Part shown: in pieces, positions 17,975 through 25,989 of the stretch
Position numbering within the stretch: the first letter of the stretch is position 1
Layout of the letters: each line of letters starts with the position of its first letter
Origin: Tamlana crocina
GTDB taxonomy: Bacteria > Bacteroidota > Bacteroidia > Flavobacteriales > Flavobacteriaceae
Length of the DNA: 64,000 nt
Reading direction: 5' to 3'
NCBI GenBank assembly: GCA_040429635.1
Contig: CP158972.1
Coordinates: 3,169,501 to 3,233,500, forward strand
The notes under the pieces: model-generated
Databases searched by the model: none
Told to the model about the DNA's origin: nothing
What the model saw: the letters and a program-made list of their open reading frames with translations, nothing else
Program-made: the position numbers and the translations under genes

Positions 17975-18047
17975 AGCGGGAGACCGGGTTCGAACCGGCG
18001 ACATTCAGCTTGGAAGGCTGACGCTCTACCAACTGAGCTACTCCCGC
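17975..18047 (-). tRNA. tRNA-Gly (anticodon TCC)
   Basis: A 73-nt cloverleaf on the minus strand. The acceptor stem is GCGGGAG/CTCCCGC, the D arm AGCTCAGTTGGTAGAGC, the anticodon stem TCAGC/GCTGA with loop CTTCCAA (anticodon TCC, reading GGA/GGN), and the T arm CCGGTTCGAACCCGG. The CCA end is not encoded. It has its own upstream promoter and a downstream terminator. Confidence 0.97.
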
Positions 18048-18059
18048 AATAATCGGATG

Positions 18060-18091
18060 CAAATATATACAAACTCTTAATTATCTTGCAA
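18060..18091 (-). promoter_or_regulatory. Promoter of tRNA-Gly
   Basis: On the minus strand a -7 box TATATTTG (18060-18067) fits the Bacteroidota consensus TAnnTTTG, with a TTG (18089-18091) about 21 bases upstream as the -33 element. The tRNA 5' end lies 12 bases downstream. Confidence 0.7.
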
Positions 18092-18129
18092 GAAAAAAAC
18101 GCAACTTTTTTTCGCAAAATACTAATTCG

Positions 18130-18570
18130 ATGAATTTCAACATCAAACAAATCCCTTCAGAAGAAACCCATAGCGTACGGCATCCAATTTTAAGAGCCGG
18201 CTACCCCATTGAAAGCTGTGTTTTTGATGGCGACAATTTGGAAACCACTTTTCATATCGGCATTTTTTCAGAATCAAAATTATTGGGCGTATGTTCTTTC
18301 TTTAAAAACAACAGTTCTTCTTTTTCCGAAAAAGAACAATACCAACTGCGCGGTATGGCTATTGTAGAATCCCACCAAAAAAAAGGCTTAGGGCAATTAC
18401 TAATAAAACATGGCGAAAACATTCTAAAAACAAAACAAGCTGATTTGGTTTGGTGCAACGCACGCGAAACCGCAACACTTTTCTACATTAAAAATGGGTA
18501 CAAAATTACTGGTGAGCCCTTCAATATAAAAACGGTTGGCATACACTACGTTATGCATAAACCTCTTTAA
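18130..18570 (+). CDS. GNAT family N-acetyltransferase
   Basis: 146 residues. The acetyl-CoA-binding motif A is clear: QLRGMAIVESHQKKGLGQLLI (residues about 74-94, Q/RxxGxG/A type), followed by WCNARETATLFYIKNGYKITGEPF, the usual C-terminal GNAT segment. The acceptor substrate cannot be predicted. It stands alone between the tRNA and an M48 peptidase gene. Confidence 0.9.
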   Translation: MNFNIKQIPSEETHSVRHPILRAGYPIESCVFDGDNLETTFHIGIFSESKLLGVCSFFKNNSSSFSEKEQYQLRGMAIVESHQKKGLGQLLIKHGENILKTKQADLVWCNARETATLFYIKNGYKITGEPFNIKTVGIHYVMHKPL

Positions 18571-18634
18571 CCTTTTTACTATTTTATAGTTTAAAATTTC
18601 GTAGCTTTAATAACTACATTTTTTTTATTGAATC

Positions 18635-19402
18635 ATGAGAGGAGGAAATTTAAAATTCAGACTATTAATTGGCGCGGCCATTGCCCTGTTTTTTGTTTTT
18701 AAACGCTGCAGCCAACAAGAAGTGAACCCTTATACTGGCCGTACCCAAACCATATCGATGTCTCCCGAAAACGAAATCGCCATTGGTTTGCAAAGTGCAC
18801 CCCAAATGGCCGAACAGCATGGCGGTTTGCACCCTAACAACCAGTACCAAGCCCTAGTTGATAATGTCGGCGAAAATTTGGTAAATAATAGTATAGCTAG
18901 AGAAACACCATATCGGTACGAATTCCATTTACTCAACGACCCCAATACCATCAATGCTTTTGCACTTCCGGGCGGACAAATATTTATCACCTACGCCCTA
19001 TTTTCTCAATTGGAAAACGAAGACCAACTGGCTGGCGTTTTAGGCCATGAAATCGGTCATGTTTTGGGGCGTCACAGTGCCGAGCGTATTGCCGAAAGCG
19101 AATATTGGCAAGGCTTAACCACAGCGGGTGCCGTTGGCGCCGATATGGGCGGATTAGTTGGCAGTATTGGCCAAAACACCTTATTGACCAACGGACGTGA
19201 CGATGAACTGGAAAGTGACGACCTGGGCGTTAAATTCATGATAAAGGCAGGCTACAATCCGCAGGAAATGATTGGCGTTATGGAAATTTTAAAAGCCGCC
19301 GCCGGACCAAACCGTGTGCCCGAATTCCAAAGTACCCACCCCGACCCCGACAACCGTATTGAAAAAATACAGGAAGCCATTGACAAATACAGAAACCAAT
19401 AA
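18635..19402 (+). CDS. M48 family metallopeptidase
   Basis: 255 residues. An N-terminal hydrophobic segment (LLIGAAIALFFVF) anchors or exports it; a cysteine follows at once but the lipobox is not canonical. The zinc motif is H138-EIG-H142 (GHEIGHVLGRHSAERIA), with the third ligand probably in DELESDDLGVKFM. The layout resembles BepA/LoiP/Oma1-type periplasmic quality-control proteases. The ATG at 18635 is the only start before the membrane segment. Confidence 0.92.
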   Translation: MRGGNLKFRLLIGAAIALFFVFKRCSQQEVNPYTGRTQTISMSPENEIAIGLQSAPQMAEQHGGLHPNNQYQALVDNVGENLVNNSIARETPYRYEFHLLNDPNTINAFALPGGQIFITYALFSQLENEDQLAGVLGHEIGHVLGRHSAERIAESEYWQGLTTAGAVGADMGGLVGSIGQNTLLTNGRDDELESDDLGVKFMIKAGYNPQEMIGVMEILKAAAGPNRVPEFQSTHPDPDNRIEKIQEAIDKYRNQ

Positions 19403-19404
19403 AC

Positions 19405-19435
19405 AAAAAAAGCCCTGTTTTCAACAGGGCTTTTT
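19405..19435. terminator. Bidirectional terminator
   Basis: A perfect 9-bp stem AGCCCTGTT/AACAGGGCT with loop TTC, A-run before and T-run after, between the convergent M48 peptidase and ankyrin genes. Confidence 0.9.
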
Positions 19436-19464
19436 AGAGTGACTAACTCAAAATAATTACGAAA

Positions 19465-19875
19465 TTATTTTTTCTTTTTCTTTTCGTCTTTAGCTTTTTT
19501 CAAAGTGGCCTTAATAAGGTTTGCTGCATCGGTGGCTCCGTGCAATTCGGCATATTTTAAGGCGGTCATTTTCTTATCAGATTTTGCCTTTAAATCAGCT
19601 CCGTGGGTAATTAAAAGTTTTAAAATTTCAGAGCGGTTAAATTTGGCCGCATACATTGCGGGGGTCATCCCGTTCGATTTGGCATTAACATCGGCACCTC
19701 GGGCAATCAGTTTTTGTACGGTTTCTAAATCGCCTTTAGCAATTGAAACACAAAAAGAATTTACCTTAAAATAGGCTTCAACTTCATAAGTTTTTTCAAA
19801 TTGGTTAGGGGTTGCATTTGCAAATGCCATAGATAGGCACAGCGCAACGGCTGGAATGATGATTGTTTTTTTCAT
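19465..19875 (-). CDS. Secreted ankyrin-repeat protein
   Basis: 136 residues. A signal peptide (IIPAVALCLSMAFANA) precedes two clear ankyrin repeats: LETVQKLIARGADVNAKSNGMTPAMYAAKF... and SEILKLLITHGADLKAKSDKKMTALKYAE. The tail is very basic and ends in a run of five lysines. It probably mediates protein contacts in the periplasm; no partner is evident nearby. Confidence 0.88.
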   Translation of the reverse strand: MKKTIIIPAVALCLSMAFANATPNQFEKTYEVEAYFKVNSFCVSIAKGDLETVQKLIARGADVNAKSNGMTPAMYAAKFNRSEILKLLITHGADLKAKSDKKMTALKYAELHGATDAANLIKATLKKAKDEKKKKK

Positions 19876-20116
19876 GATGAAAGATTTTAATTTGATGAAT
19901 TGATTTACGTTTTTTGATATATTAAAGAGACGATTTAATTTCCTAACTGTTACACAAAAAATATTTTTTAACGTTTAATTAGTATAAAACTAACGGAAAG
20001 CCTTCTTTTTGAAAAAAACGCAAAACCCTTTAAAAACCAAAGCTTTTAAAAGCATTTTACGCACTCTTTTATCAAACTTCATTATCTTAGCGGCATCTTA
20101 AAATTTTAACAAAAAA

Positions 20117-21631
20117 ATGAGCAAAAAAGTTATCTTAATGATTCTTGATGGCTGGGGAAACTCGCCAGATCCTAAAGTTTCAGCAATAGACCACGCCAAC
20201 ACACCGTTTATCGATTCACTTTACAAAAAATACCCGTTTGCCACATTACGCACCGATGGCGAACACGTTGGATTGCCAAAAGGCCAAATGGGAAATAGTG
20301 AAGTGGGCCACATGAATTTGGGTGCTGGTAGAATTGTATATCAAGATTTGGCGAAAATCAATTTGGCCATTGAAAAAGATACTTTAAAAGACGAAAAAGA
20401 GCTGATTGACGCTCTAAAATACGCTTCAGAAAACAATAAAAACGTTCATTTTTTGGGGCTTTTAAGTGATGGAGGCGTACACGCACACACCAGTCATTTA
20501 AGAGGTTTTATTGATGCAGCCAACAAAGCCGGCGTTAACTCGTACGTACATGCCTTTACCGATGGTCGTGATGTAGACCCTAAATCGGGCAAAGGTTACG
20601 TTGCAGATTTGGAAAATTATATTGCGGGCACTAATGCCAAGCTCGCCACCGTTACAGGCCGTTATTACGCTATGGACAGAGACAAACGATGGGAACGTGT
20701 AAAGCTGGCCTACGATGCTGTGGTTAACGGTGAAGGCACAAAAACGCAAAATGCTACCGCATCCATTCAAGAAAACTATGACAACAACATCACCGACGAG
20801 TTTATTGAGCCACTTATTTTAACCGATGGCAATAACGAACCCATCGTAAAAATCAAGGAAGATGATGTGGTGATATTCTACAATTTTAGAACCGATCGTG
20901 GTCGTGAGCTAACAGAAATGCTCAACCAAAAAGATTTCCCGGATTACAACACCAAAAAATTAAACCTTTACTACGTTACCATCACCAATTACAGTGATGA
21001 TTTTAAAGGTATCAAAGTAATTTTCAACAAAGACAACATCACTGAAACCATTGGTGAAGTGCTTTCAAAAGCAGGGAAAAATCAAATTCGTATTGCTGAA
21101 ACCGAAAAGTATCCGCATGTTACGTTTTTCTTTTCTGGCGGACAAGAAACACCGTTTGATGGTGAATCACGTATTCTAAAAAATTCACCTAAAGTGGCCA
21201 CTTACGATTTACAACCCGAAATGAGCGCCTACGAACTCCGCGATGCCCTAGTTCCTGAATTGGAAAAAGGAGAAGCTGATTTTGTATGCTTAAATTTCGC
21301 AAACGGTGATATGGTAGGCCATACCGGAGTTATGGAAGCGGCTATCAAAGCTTGCGAAGCGGTTGATATTTGCGCAAAAGACATCATTACCACCGGATTG
21401 GAAAATGGATATACCACGCTGCTTATTGCAGACCACGGCAATTGTGAAACCATGATCAACCCAGACGGCTCGCCGCACACCGCACATACTACCAATCCTG
21501 TTCCTGTAATCTTGATCGATAACGAACTTAAGGAAATAAAAGATGGTATTTTAGGCGATGTGGCACCAACCATATTAAAACTTATGGATGTTGAGCAGCC
21601 AACAGCGATGACGCAACATCCATTGGTGTAA
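20117..21631 (+). CDS. gpmI: 2,3-Bisphosphoglycerate-independent phosphoglycerate mutase
   Basis: 504 residues, full length. Interconverts 3- and 2-phosphoglycerate in glycolysis and gluconeogenesis using two Mn ions. D11 in LMILDGWGNS and S61 in GQMGNSEVGHMNLGAGR are the metal ligand and phosphoserine nucleophile. The second domain carries FRTDRGRE, DMVGHTGV and IADHGNCETM with further metal ligands. Single gene; a likely promoter box for the next gene follows its stop. Confidence 0.97.
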   Translation: MSKKVILMILDGWGNSPDPKVSAIDHANTPFIDSLYKKYPFATLRTDGEHVGLPKGQMGNSEVGHMNLGAGRIVYQDLAKINLAIEKDTLKDEKELIDALKYASENNKNVHFLGLLSDGGVHAHTSHLRGFIDAANKAGVNSYVHAFTDGRDVDPKSGKGYVADLENYIAGTNAKLATVTGRYYAMDRDKRWERVKLAYDAVVNGEGTKTQNATASIQENYDNNITDEFIEPLILTDGNNEPIVKIKEDDVVIFYNFRTDRGRELTEMLNQKDFPDYNTKKLNLYYVTITNYSDDFKGIKVIFNKDNITETIGEVLSKAGKNQIRIAETEKYPHVTFFFSGGQETPFDGESRILKNSPKVATYDLQPEMSAYELRDALVPELEKGEADFVCLNFANGDMVGHTGVMEAAIKACEAVDICAKDIITTGLENGYTTLLIADHGNCETMINPDGSPHTAHTTNPVPVILIDNELKEIKDGILGDVAPTILKLMDVEQPTAMTQHPLV

Positions 21632-21651
21632 ACATAAAAGGTGTAACTTTG
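21623..21651 (+). promoter_or_regulatory. Promoter of the HAD phosphatase gene
   Basis: A TTG (21623-21625) and the -7 box TAACTTTG (21644-21651) are 18 bases apart, fitting the Bacteroidota housekeeping promoter. The gene start is at 21677. Confidence 0.6.
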
Positions 21652-21676
21652 CAAAAATTTAATGCCTTAAATCGAA

Positions 21677-22084
21677 ATGAATTTTAGCGACACCCTTATT
21701 ATCGCCGTCGATTTTGATGGTACCATCGTTAAAGATGCGTATCCTAAAATAGGAAAGCCAATGCTATTTGCTTTTGAAACCTTAAAAAAGCTTCAAGAGG
21801 ATGGGCATCGGCTTATCTTATGGACCTACAGATGTGGTGACCGGTTGGATGAAGCCGTTCAATTTTGTAAAGAAAATGGCATTGAGTTTTATGCGGTAAA
21901 CAAAAGTTTTCCCGAAGAAGAATATACCAACGATATCAGCAGAAAGATAAACGCCGATTTGTTTATTGACGACCGAAATATTGGTGGTTTTCCCGGCTGG
22001 GGCGAAGTGTACCATATGCTTACCGATGGTTCTGCACAACCTTTAAAAGAAAAAAAGAAAGGGTTTTTCGGGTTGTTCGGCTAA
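21677..22084 (+). CDS. BT0820-family HAD-type phosphatase
   Basis: 135 residues. The first HAD motif is VDFDGTIV (nucleophile and acid aspartates), followed by LILWTYRCGDRLDEA (motif II region) and NADLFIDDRNIGGFPGWGEV (motif IV). The compact size and the DDRNIGG motif match the BT0820-like HAD subfamily of Bacteroidota, whose substrate is not established. The C-terminus is a basic KEKKKGFFGLFG tail. It is followed closely by map. Confidence 0.88.
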   Translation: MNFSDTLIIAVDFDGTIVKDAYPKIGKPMLFAFETLKKLQEDGHRLILWTYRCGDRLDEAVQFCKENGIEFYAVNKSFPEEEYTNDISRKINADLFIDDRNIGGFPGWGEVYHMLTDGSAQPLKEKKKGFFGLFG

Positions 22085-22129
22085 AATTCCGATGATATAA
22101 TTTCAAAATAATGCATTTAACTTTTTGAG

Positions 22130-22137
22130 TATCTTTG
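22130..22137 (+). promoter_or_regulatory. -7 box upstream of map
   Basis: TATCTTTG matches the TAnnTTTG consensus, 20 bases before the ATG at 22158. I see no clear -33 element. Its position supports the downstream ATG as the real start of map rather than the in-frame codon at 22125. Confidence 0.5.
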
Positions 22138-22157
22138 CATTCCTATTATTTATACTT

Positions 22158-22976
22158 ATGATTATTGTAAAAACAAGAGAAGAAATTGAATTGATGCGCG
22201 AAAGTGCTTTAATCGTATCGAAAACCTTGGGCGAATTGGCCAAAGAAATAAAGCCTGGGGTAACCACTCTTGAACTTGATAAAATTGCTGAAACCTGTAT
22301 ACGCGACCATGGTGCTATCCCTGGTTTTTTGGGGCTTTACGACTTTCCGAACACACTTTGTATGAGTCCGAATTCGCAAGTGGTACATGGTATCCCCAAT
22401 AACGACCCTTTGGTTGAGGGCGATATTATTTCCATTGATTGTGGGGCGTTAAAAAATGGCTTTTATGGCGACCATGCTTATACGTTTCCGGTAGGAGAAA
22501 TTGCTCCCGAAACCGAAAAATTGCTTCAGGTTACTAAAGAATCCCTTTATGTTGGTATTCGAGAATTTAAAGCCAACAACCGTGTTGGCGACGTAGGCTA
22601 TGCCATTCAAAAATATTGTGAAGACCATGGTTACGGTGTGGTCCGAGAATTGGTGGGGCACGGCTTAGGTAGTAAAATGCACGAAGACCCCGAAATGCCC
22701 AACTATGGGAAACGCGGACGTGGCAAAAAGTTTGTTGAGGGTATGGTTGTAGCCATTGAACCCATGATTAATTTGGGTACACAGCGCATAAAACAGCACT
22801 CCGATGGCTGGACCATCACCACGCGCGATGGCAAACCTTCCGCACATTTCGAGCACGATGTTGCGTTAGTTGACGGCAAACCAGAGTTGCTATCAACCTT
22901 TGCGTATATCTACGATGCCTTAGGTATTGAAAGTAATGAAGAAGACGAGTTTAGGCAAAACGCTTTAGTACTTTAA
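22158..22976 (+). CDS. map: Type I methionine aminopeptidase
   Basis: 272 residues from ATG 22158 (MIIVKTREEIELMRES). Removes N-terminal methionine from nascent proteins. The five metal ligands lie in SIDCGALKNGFYGDHAYTF (two Asp), GHGLGSKMHEDP (His), VVAIEPM (Glu) and FEHDVAL (Glu). The frame is open back to 22125, but those 11 hydrophobic residues overlap the -7 promoter box and are not in the family. Confidence 0.95.
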   Translation: MIIVKTREEIELMRESALIVSKTLGELAKEIKPGVTTLELDKIAETCIRDHGAIPGFLGLYDFPNTLCMSPNSQVVHGIPNNDPLVEGDIISIDCGALKNGFYGDHAYTFPVGEIAPETEKLLQVTKESLYVGIREFKANNRVGDVGYAIQKYCEDHGYGVVRELVGHGLGSKMHEDPEMPNYGKRGRGKKFVEGMVVAIEPMINLGTQRIKQHSDGWTITTRDGKPSAHFEHDVALVDGKPELLSTFAYIYDALGIESNEEDEFRQNALVL

Positions 22977-22980
22977 TATA

Positions 22981-23010
22981 GACACGAATTCCACTAATTT
23001 CCACAAATCA
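22981..23010. repeat. Left inverted repeat of the GxxExxY cassette
   Basis: Thirty bases starting GACACGAATTCCACTAATTT. The reverse complement matches 23374-23403 at 25 of 30 positions. The two arms enclose the broken GxxExxY gene. Confidence 0.7.
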
Positions 23011-23041
23011 CTTTGCTACAAAACCGATTTCCAATATACAT

Positions 23042-23371
23042 ATGACTTCATTAATTTACAAAGAGGAAGCCTATAAAATAATTGGGATTTGTATGGAGAT
23101 TCACAATCAACTAGGGAAGGGATTTAACGAAGTGGTTTATGCTGATGCTCTGGAGATTGAATTTATCGATAATAACATTAACTATTCAAGAGAGAAAAAA
23201 TTCGATATTAATTATAAAGGTAATTTGCTTCCTCATAAATACATAGCAGATTTTACTGTAAACGATAAAATCGTTTTTGGAATTAAAAGCTATTGAATGT
23301 CAAATTTGAAACTCGGCCTTCTGGTAAACTTTGGAGAAGAAAGCCTAAAATATAAACGAATTGTTCTTTAG
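23042..23371 (+). pseudogene. GxxExxY family protein, broken
   Basis: The intact start encodes 84 residues with the name-giving pattern (GKGFNEVVYADALEIE) and the PD-(D/E)XK-like core region (YIADFTVNDKIVFGIK). A TGA at 23294-23296 stops it. The same frame continues after the stop with NLKLGLLVNFGEESLKYKRI and a TAG at 23369-23371, the normal family C-terminus. About 20 residues between the two parts are missing, so an internal deletion plus a stop has disabled the gene. Intact members are about 120-130 residues. Function of the family is not established. Confidence 0.85.
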
Positions 23372-23373
23372 AA

Positions 23374-23403
23374 TGATTGGTGCTAATTTGTGAAATTCGT
23401 GTC
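23374..23403. repeat. Right inverted repeat of the GxxExxY cassette
   Basis: Partner of 22981-23010. It overlaps the start region of the methyltransferase gene: both candidate GTG starts (23390 and 23399) lie inside it. Confidence 0.7.
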
Positions 23404-24166
23404 AAAAAAAATTTTCAAACTTATACTCAATCTTGTCCCACGGCCTTTATTGATTAGGTTGAGTTATGTGGTTCGCCCGTTATTAGCGCATTTCCTAAAG
23501 GGAGATACCTATACCGACCCAATTGACGGAAAGAGTTTTAAAACTTTTTTACCCTACGGATACGGTAATCAACGTAACAATGTATTATCTCCTTCAACCT
23601 TAAGTTTAGAACGCCACCGTTTACTTTGGTTATATTTAAAGGATGAAACCCGTTTTTTTTCAGACAAGCTTAAAGTGTTGCATTTTGCCCCCGAACAATG
23701 TTTTTTGAAACGCTTCCGGAGTCTTAAAAATCTCGAATACACCACTACCGATTTGCTCTCGCCAATTGCCGATGTGAAAGCCGACATTTGTAACCTACCC
23801 TTTGGCGACAATACTTTTGACGTTATTTTCTGTAACCATGTTTTGGAACACATCCCCGACGACACCAAGGCCATGCAGGAATTATTACGCGTGATGAAAC
23901 CCGGTGGTTGGGGTATTTTTCAAATTCCACAAGATTTAAATCGGGAAAGCACATTTGAAGACGATAGCATTACCGATAAAAAAGAGCGAGCTAAAATTTT
24001 TGGTCAGTACGACCATGTTCGGGTTTATGGGCGAGATTATTTTAATAAACTGAGAAGCATAGGATTTAAAGTTGAAGAAGTGGATTATACCTCAAAACTT
24101 TCAACCGATTTAATGGAACGCTATTGCTTGGCAAAAGGCGAAATTATTCCCGTAGTCTATAAATAA
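23399..24166 (+). CDS. Class I SAM-dependent methyltransferase
   Basis: 255 residues from GTG 23399 (MSKKIFKLILNLVP); GTG 23390 would add three residues. A Methyltransf_11-type domain has VLHFAPEQCFLKRF in the motif I position, YTTTDLLSPIADVKADICNLPFGDNTFDVIFCNHVLEHI (motifs II-IV), and LLRVMKPGGWGIFQIP. The glycine-rich loop is not canonical (HFAPE instead of DxGxG), as in a subgroup of these enzymes encoded in Bacteroidota. Substrate unknown. Its start codon sits in the repeat flanking the GxxExxY cassette, so the original upstream region may have been replaced. Confidence 0.85.
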   Translation: MSKKIFKLILNLVPRPLLIRLSYVVRPLLAHFLKGDTYTDPIDGKSFKTFLPYGYGNQRNNVLSPSTLSLERHRLLWLYLKDETRFFSDKLKVLHFAPEQCFLKRFRSLKNLEYTTTDLLSPIADVKADICNLPFGDNTFDVIFCNHVLEHIPDDTKAMQELLRVMKPGGWGIFQIPQDLNRESTFEDDSITDKKERAKIFGQYDHVRVYGRDYFNKLRSIGFKVEEVDYTSKLSTDLMERYCLAKGEIIPVVYK

Positions 24167-24173
24167 ACACAAA

Positions 24174-24542
24174 ATGGAACAACATATTTTTATAATAACT
24201 GGCGCAGTATTTGGCATGCTATCCATTATTTTTGGTGCTTTTGGTGCACATGCTCTAAAAAAAGTTTTAAACGACGACCAACTAAAAAGTTTTGAAACGG
24301 GAGTAAAATATCAAATGTACCACGCTATTGTATTATTAATTCTCGGTTTTAATCCTGAATTTTACTCAACAGCGATGTACTGGTGCTTCTCGCTAGGAAT
24401 TGTTTTGTTCTCTTTTAGTATTTACGGACTTATTTTGAGCGACGCCAAAGGAAAGAAATTAAAATTTTTAGGCCCAATTACGCCCATTGGCGGTTTACTT
24501 TTTGTCGCCGGATGGGCTGCTATGGCACTTCAAACCTTATAA
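24174..24542 (+). CDS. DUF423 membrane protein
   Basis: 122 residues, four transmembrane helices. The signature GAVFGMLSIIFGAFGAHALKK is typical of DUF423 (YgdD-like), followed by LKSFETGVKYQMYHAIVLL and GPITPIGGLLFVAGWAAMA. Small inner-membrane protein of unknown function. It starts 7 bp after the methyltransferase stop, probably one transcript. Confidence 0.93.
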   Translation: MEQHIFIITGAVFGMLSIIFGAFGAHALKKVLNDDQLKSFETGVKYQMYHAIVLLILGFNPEFYSTAMYWCFSLGIVLFSFSIYGLILSDAKGKKLKFLGPITPIGGLLFVAGWAAMALQTL

Positions 24543-24545
24543 AAA

Positions 24546-25508
24546 CTACTCCGGAAAGTTATTAAGAGACAAGGTTTCGAATTCCTTTTTATCGTTTTCA
24601 AAAATCAAAAATACTTTAAGCTCGGGGTGCGTTTGTAAAAAGGATTTCACTCGCTCCAATCCCATGCCCTTAAATGCCGTGGCATAGGCATCGGCTACCA
24701 TGCAGGTTTTGGCAATCACCGAAATACTCAGTAAATTGGTTTTGCTGGGATATCCCGTTTCGGTATCGATAATGTGGGCGTAACGGTTGCCGTTTTGGTC
24801 TATTTTAAACTTTCGGTAAGTCCCCGAAGTCGCCATGGCCGCATCCTTTAAAGTAACCGCTTTTAAAATAGATTGAGTGCCATCAAAATGGGGCTGTTCC
24901 ACACCTACTTTCCAGTCGGCGTTAATGCCTCCCACCCTAATTTCGCCACCTATTTCAACCAAATAATTTTTTATGTCTTTGCTTTCTAAAAAATTGGCCA
25001 CCACATCTACCCCGTAACCTTTGGCTATGGCATTAAAATCAATAAAAGCACCTTGTGGTTTTTCAATGGAATGCCCGTTCATTTTTACTTTATCCAACCC
25101 TACCGAAAGCATCAAACTATCTATTTTCAAACTGTCGAGATTGGCTATTTTGCCTTCGGGACCAAAATCCCACGCGTTGACTACAGCGCCAATGGTGGGA
25201 TCGAATGCTCCTTGAGTTTGTTTGTATATTTCTTTTGAAGTTTCAAAAACATTTTTAAAATGGGCATCTACTTCGGCCACTTCATTCCGGTTGATTTTTG
25301 AAATATCGGAATCTTCCAAATAAGTAGACATCGATTGGTTTATAACATAAAACAAACTATCAAATTGTTTTTGATAATTGATTTCAGAATCATAAATAAT
25401 GGAGTAATTGGTTCCGAAAACAGGGCCTGAAAGTTTGCTGTTTTTCACTTCCGTTTTACAGGAAAGCATCAAAAAGAACAGACAAAAAAAGATTAAAATT
25501 CGTTTCAT
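24546..25508 (-). CDS. apbE: FAD:protein FMN transferase (lipoprotein)
   Basis: 320 residues. Lipobox LMLSCK with Cys17. ApbE motifs: FDPTIGAVVNAWDFGP, FIDFNAIAKGYGVDVVANFLE, YLVEIGGEIRVGG and the late ATSGTYRKF / HIIDTETGYP metal-binding region. It attaches FMN to threonines of NqrB and NqrC on the periplasmic side; both targets are encoded at 39141-41094. It follows a small conserved gene by 14 bp. Confidence 0.94.
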   Translation of the reverse strand: MKRILIFFCLFFLMLSCKTEVKNSKLSGPVFGTNYSIIYDSEINYQKQFDSLFYVINQSMSTYLEDSDISKINRNEVAEVDAHFKNVFETSKEIYKQTQGAFDPTIGAVVNAWDFGPEGKIANLDSLKIDSLMLSVGLDKVKMNGHSIEKPQGAFIDFNAIAKGYGVDVVANFLESKDIKNYLVEIGGEIRVGGINADWKVGVEQPHFDGTQSILKAVTLKDAAMATSGTYRKFKIDQNGNRYAHIIDTETGYPSKTNLLSISVIAKTCMVADAYATAFKGMGLERVKSFLQTHPELKVFLIFENDKKEFETLSLNNFPE

Positions 25509-25522
25509 AACGATGCAAAACT

Positions 25523-25900
25523 TTAATTCAAATGGGTTTCAATTACCTGAATACCGTTGTATTCCATTAAATATTCCTCGTTCATATAAATGGGTTCTTT
25601 TTCGCCCTCTAAACTACCTATGCCCACACCGGCATAGAGTACTTTGGCTTCTTTTTCACGGGCATGTTTTTTAAAGGTTTCCATCCAAACCACATCATAA
25701 TTATTAGGGTTATCGGGTAAAATCACAGCCCGCACGATCACGAAATAATACTGCTTGTTTTTGTCGATACACACAAACTGCGGGTGTTTTTTCAGTTTAC
25801 TGTTAACAGCTATAAACTCAAAGCCCCGTTGTTCCAAATCCTTTCCCACGTGGTTCATGGCAAGGTTGTGCAATTCTTGTTCTGTTAGTGGTCTGCCCAT
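25523..25900 (-). CDS. Conserved small protein upstream of apbE
   Basis: 125 residues, cytosolic, no catalytic motif that I recognise. Landmarks are MGRPLTEQELHNLAMNHVGKDLE, FVCIDKNKQYYFVIVRAV and VLYAGVGIGSL. From memory, homologues next to apbE in Flavobacteriia are sometimes labelled as Na+-NQR subunit F, but this sequence has no ferredoxin or FAD domain, so that name would be misleading. The fold might be a small alpha/beta nuclease-like domain; this is a guess. Confidence 0.75.
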   Translation of the reverse strand: MGRPLTEQELHNLAMNHVGKDLEQRGFEFIAVNSKLKKHPQFVCIDKNKQYYFVIVRAVILPDNPNNYDVVWMETFKKHAREKEAKVLYAGVGIGSLEGEKEPIYMNEEYLMEYNGIQVIETHLN

Positions 25901-25928
25901 GGTACAAAAATATAAAAATTAATAGGGG

Positions 25929-25958
25929 ATGATGACATTTTTAAAGTATTTCGATGTA
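25929..25958 (+). promoter_or_regulatory. Shared 30-bp upstream element, copy 1
   Basis: Runs from ATGATGACAT to TTTCGATGTA and is identical to 27118-27147 at 28 of 30 positions. It ends 31 bases before the ATG of the lipoprotein at 25990. The conserved ends (TGACATTTT and TCGATGTA) about 13 bases apart look like the two boxes of an alternative-sigma promoter or an activator site. Confidence 0.6.
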
Positions 25959-25989
25959 GAAGTAAAGTGAATCTTAAAAACAAAAAAAC

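Noticed and set aside
17975-18047. tRNA-Gly as the attachment site of a currently integrated element
   Set aside because: No integrase or foreign block lies between the two tRNA ends; at most a relic remains.
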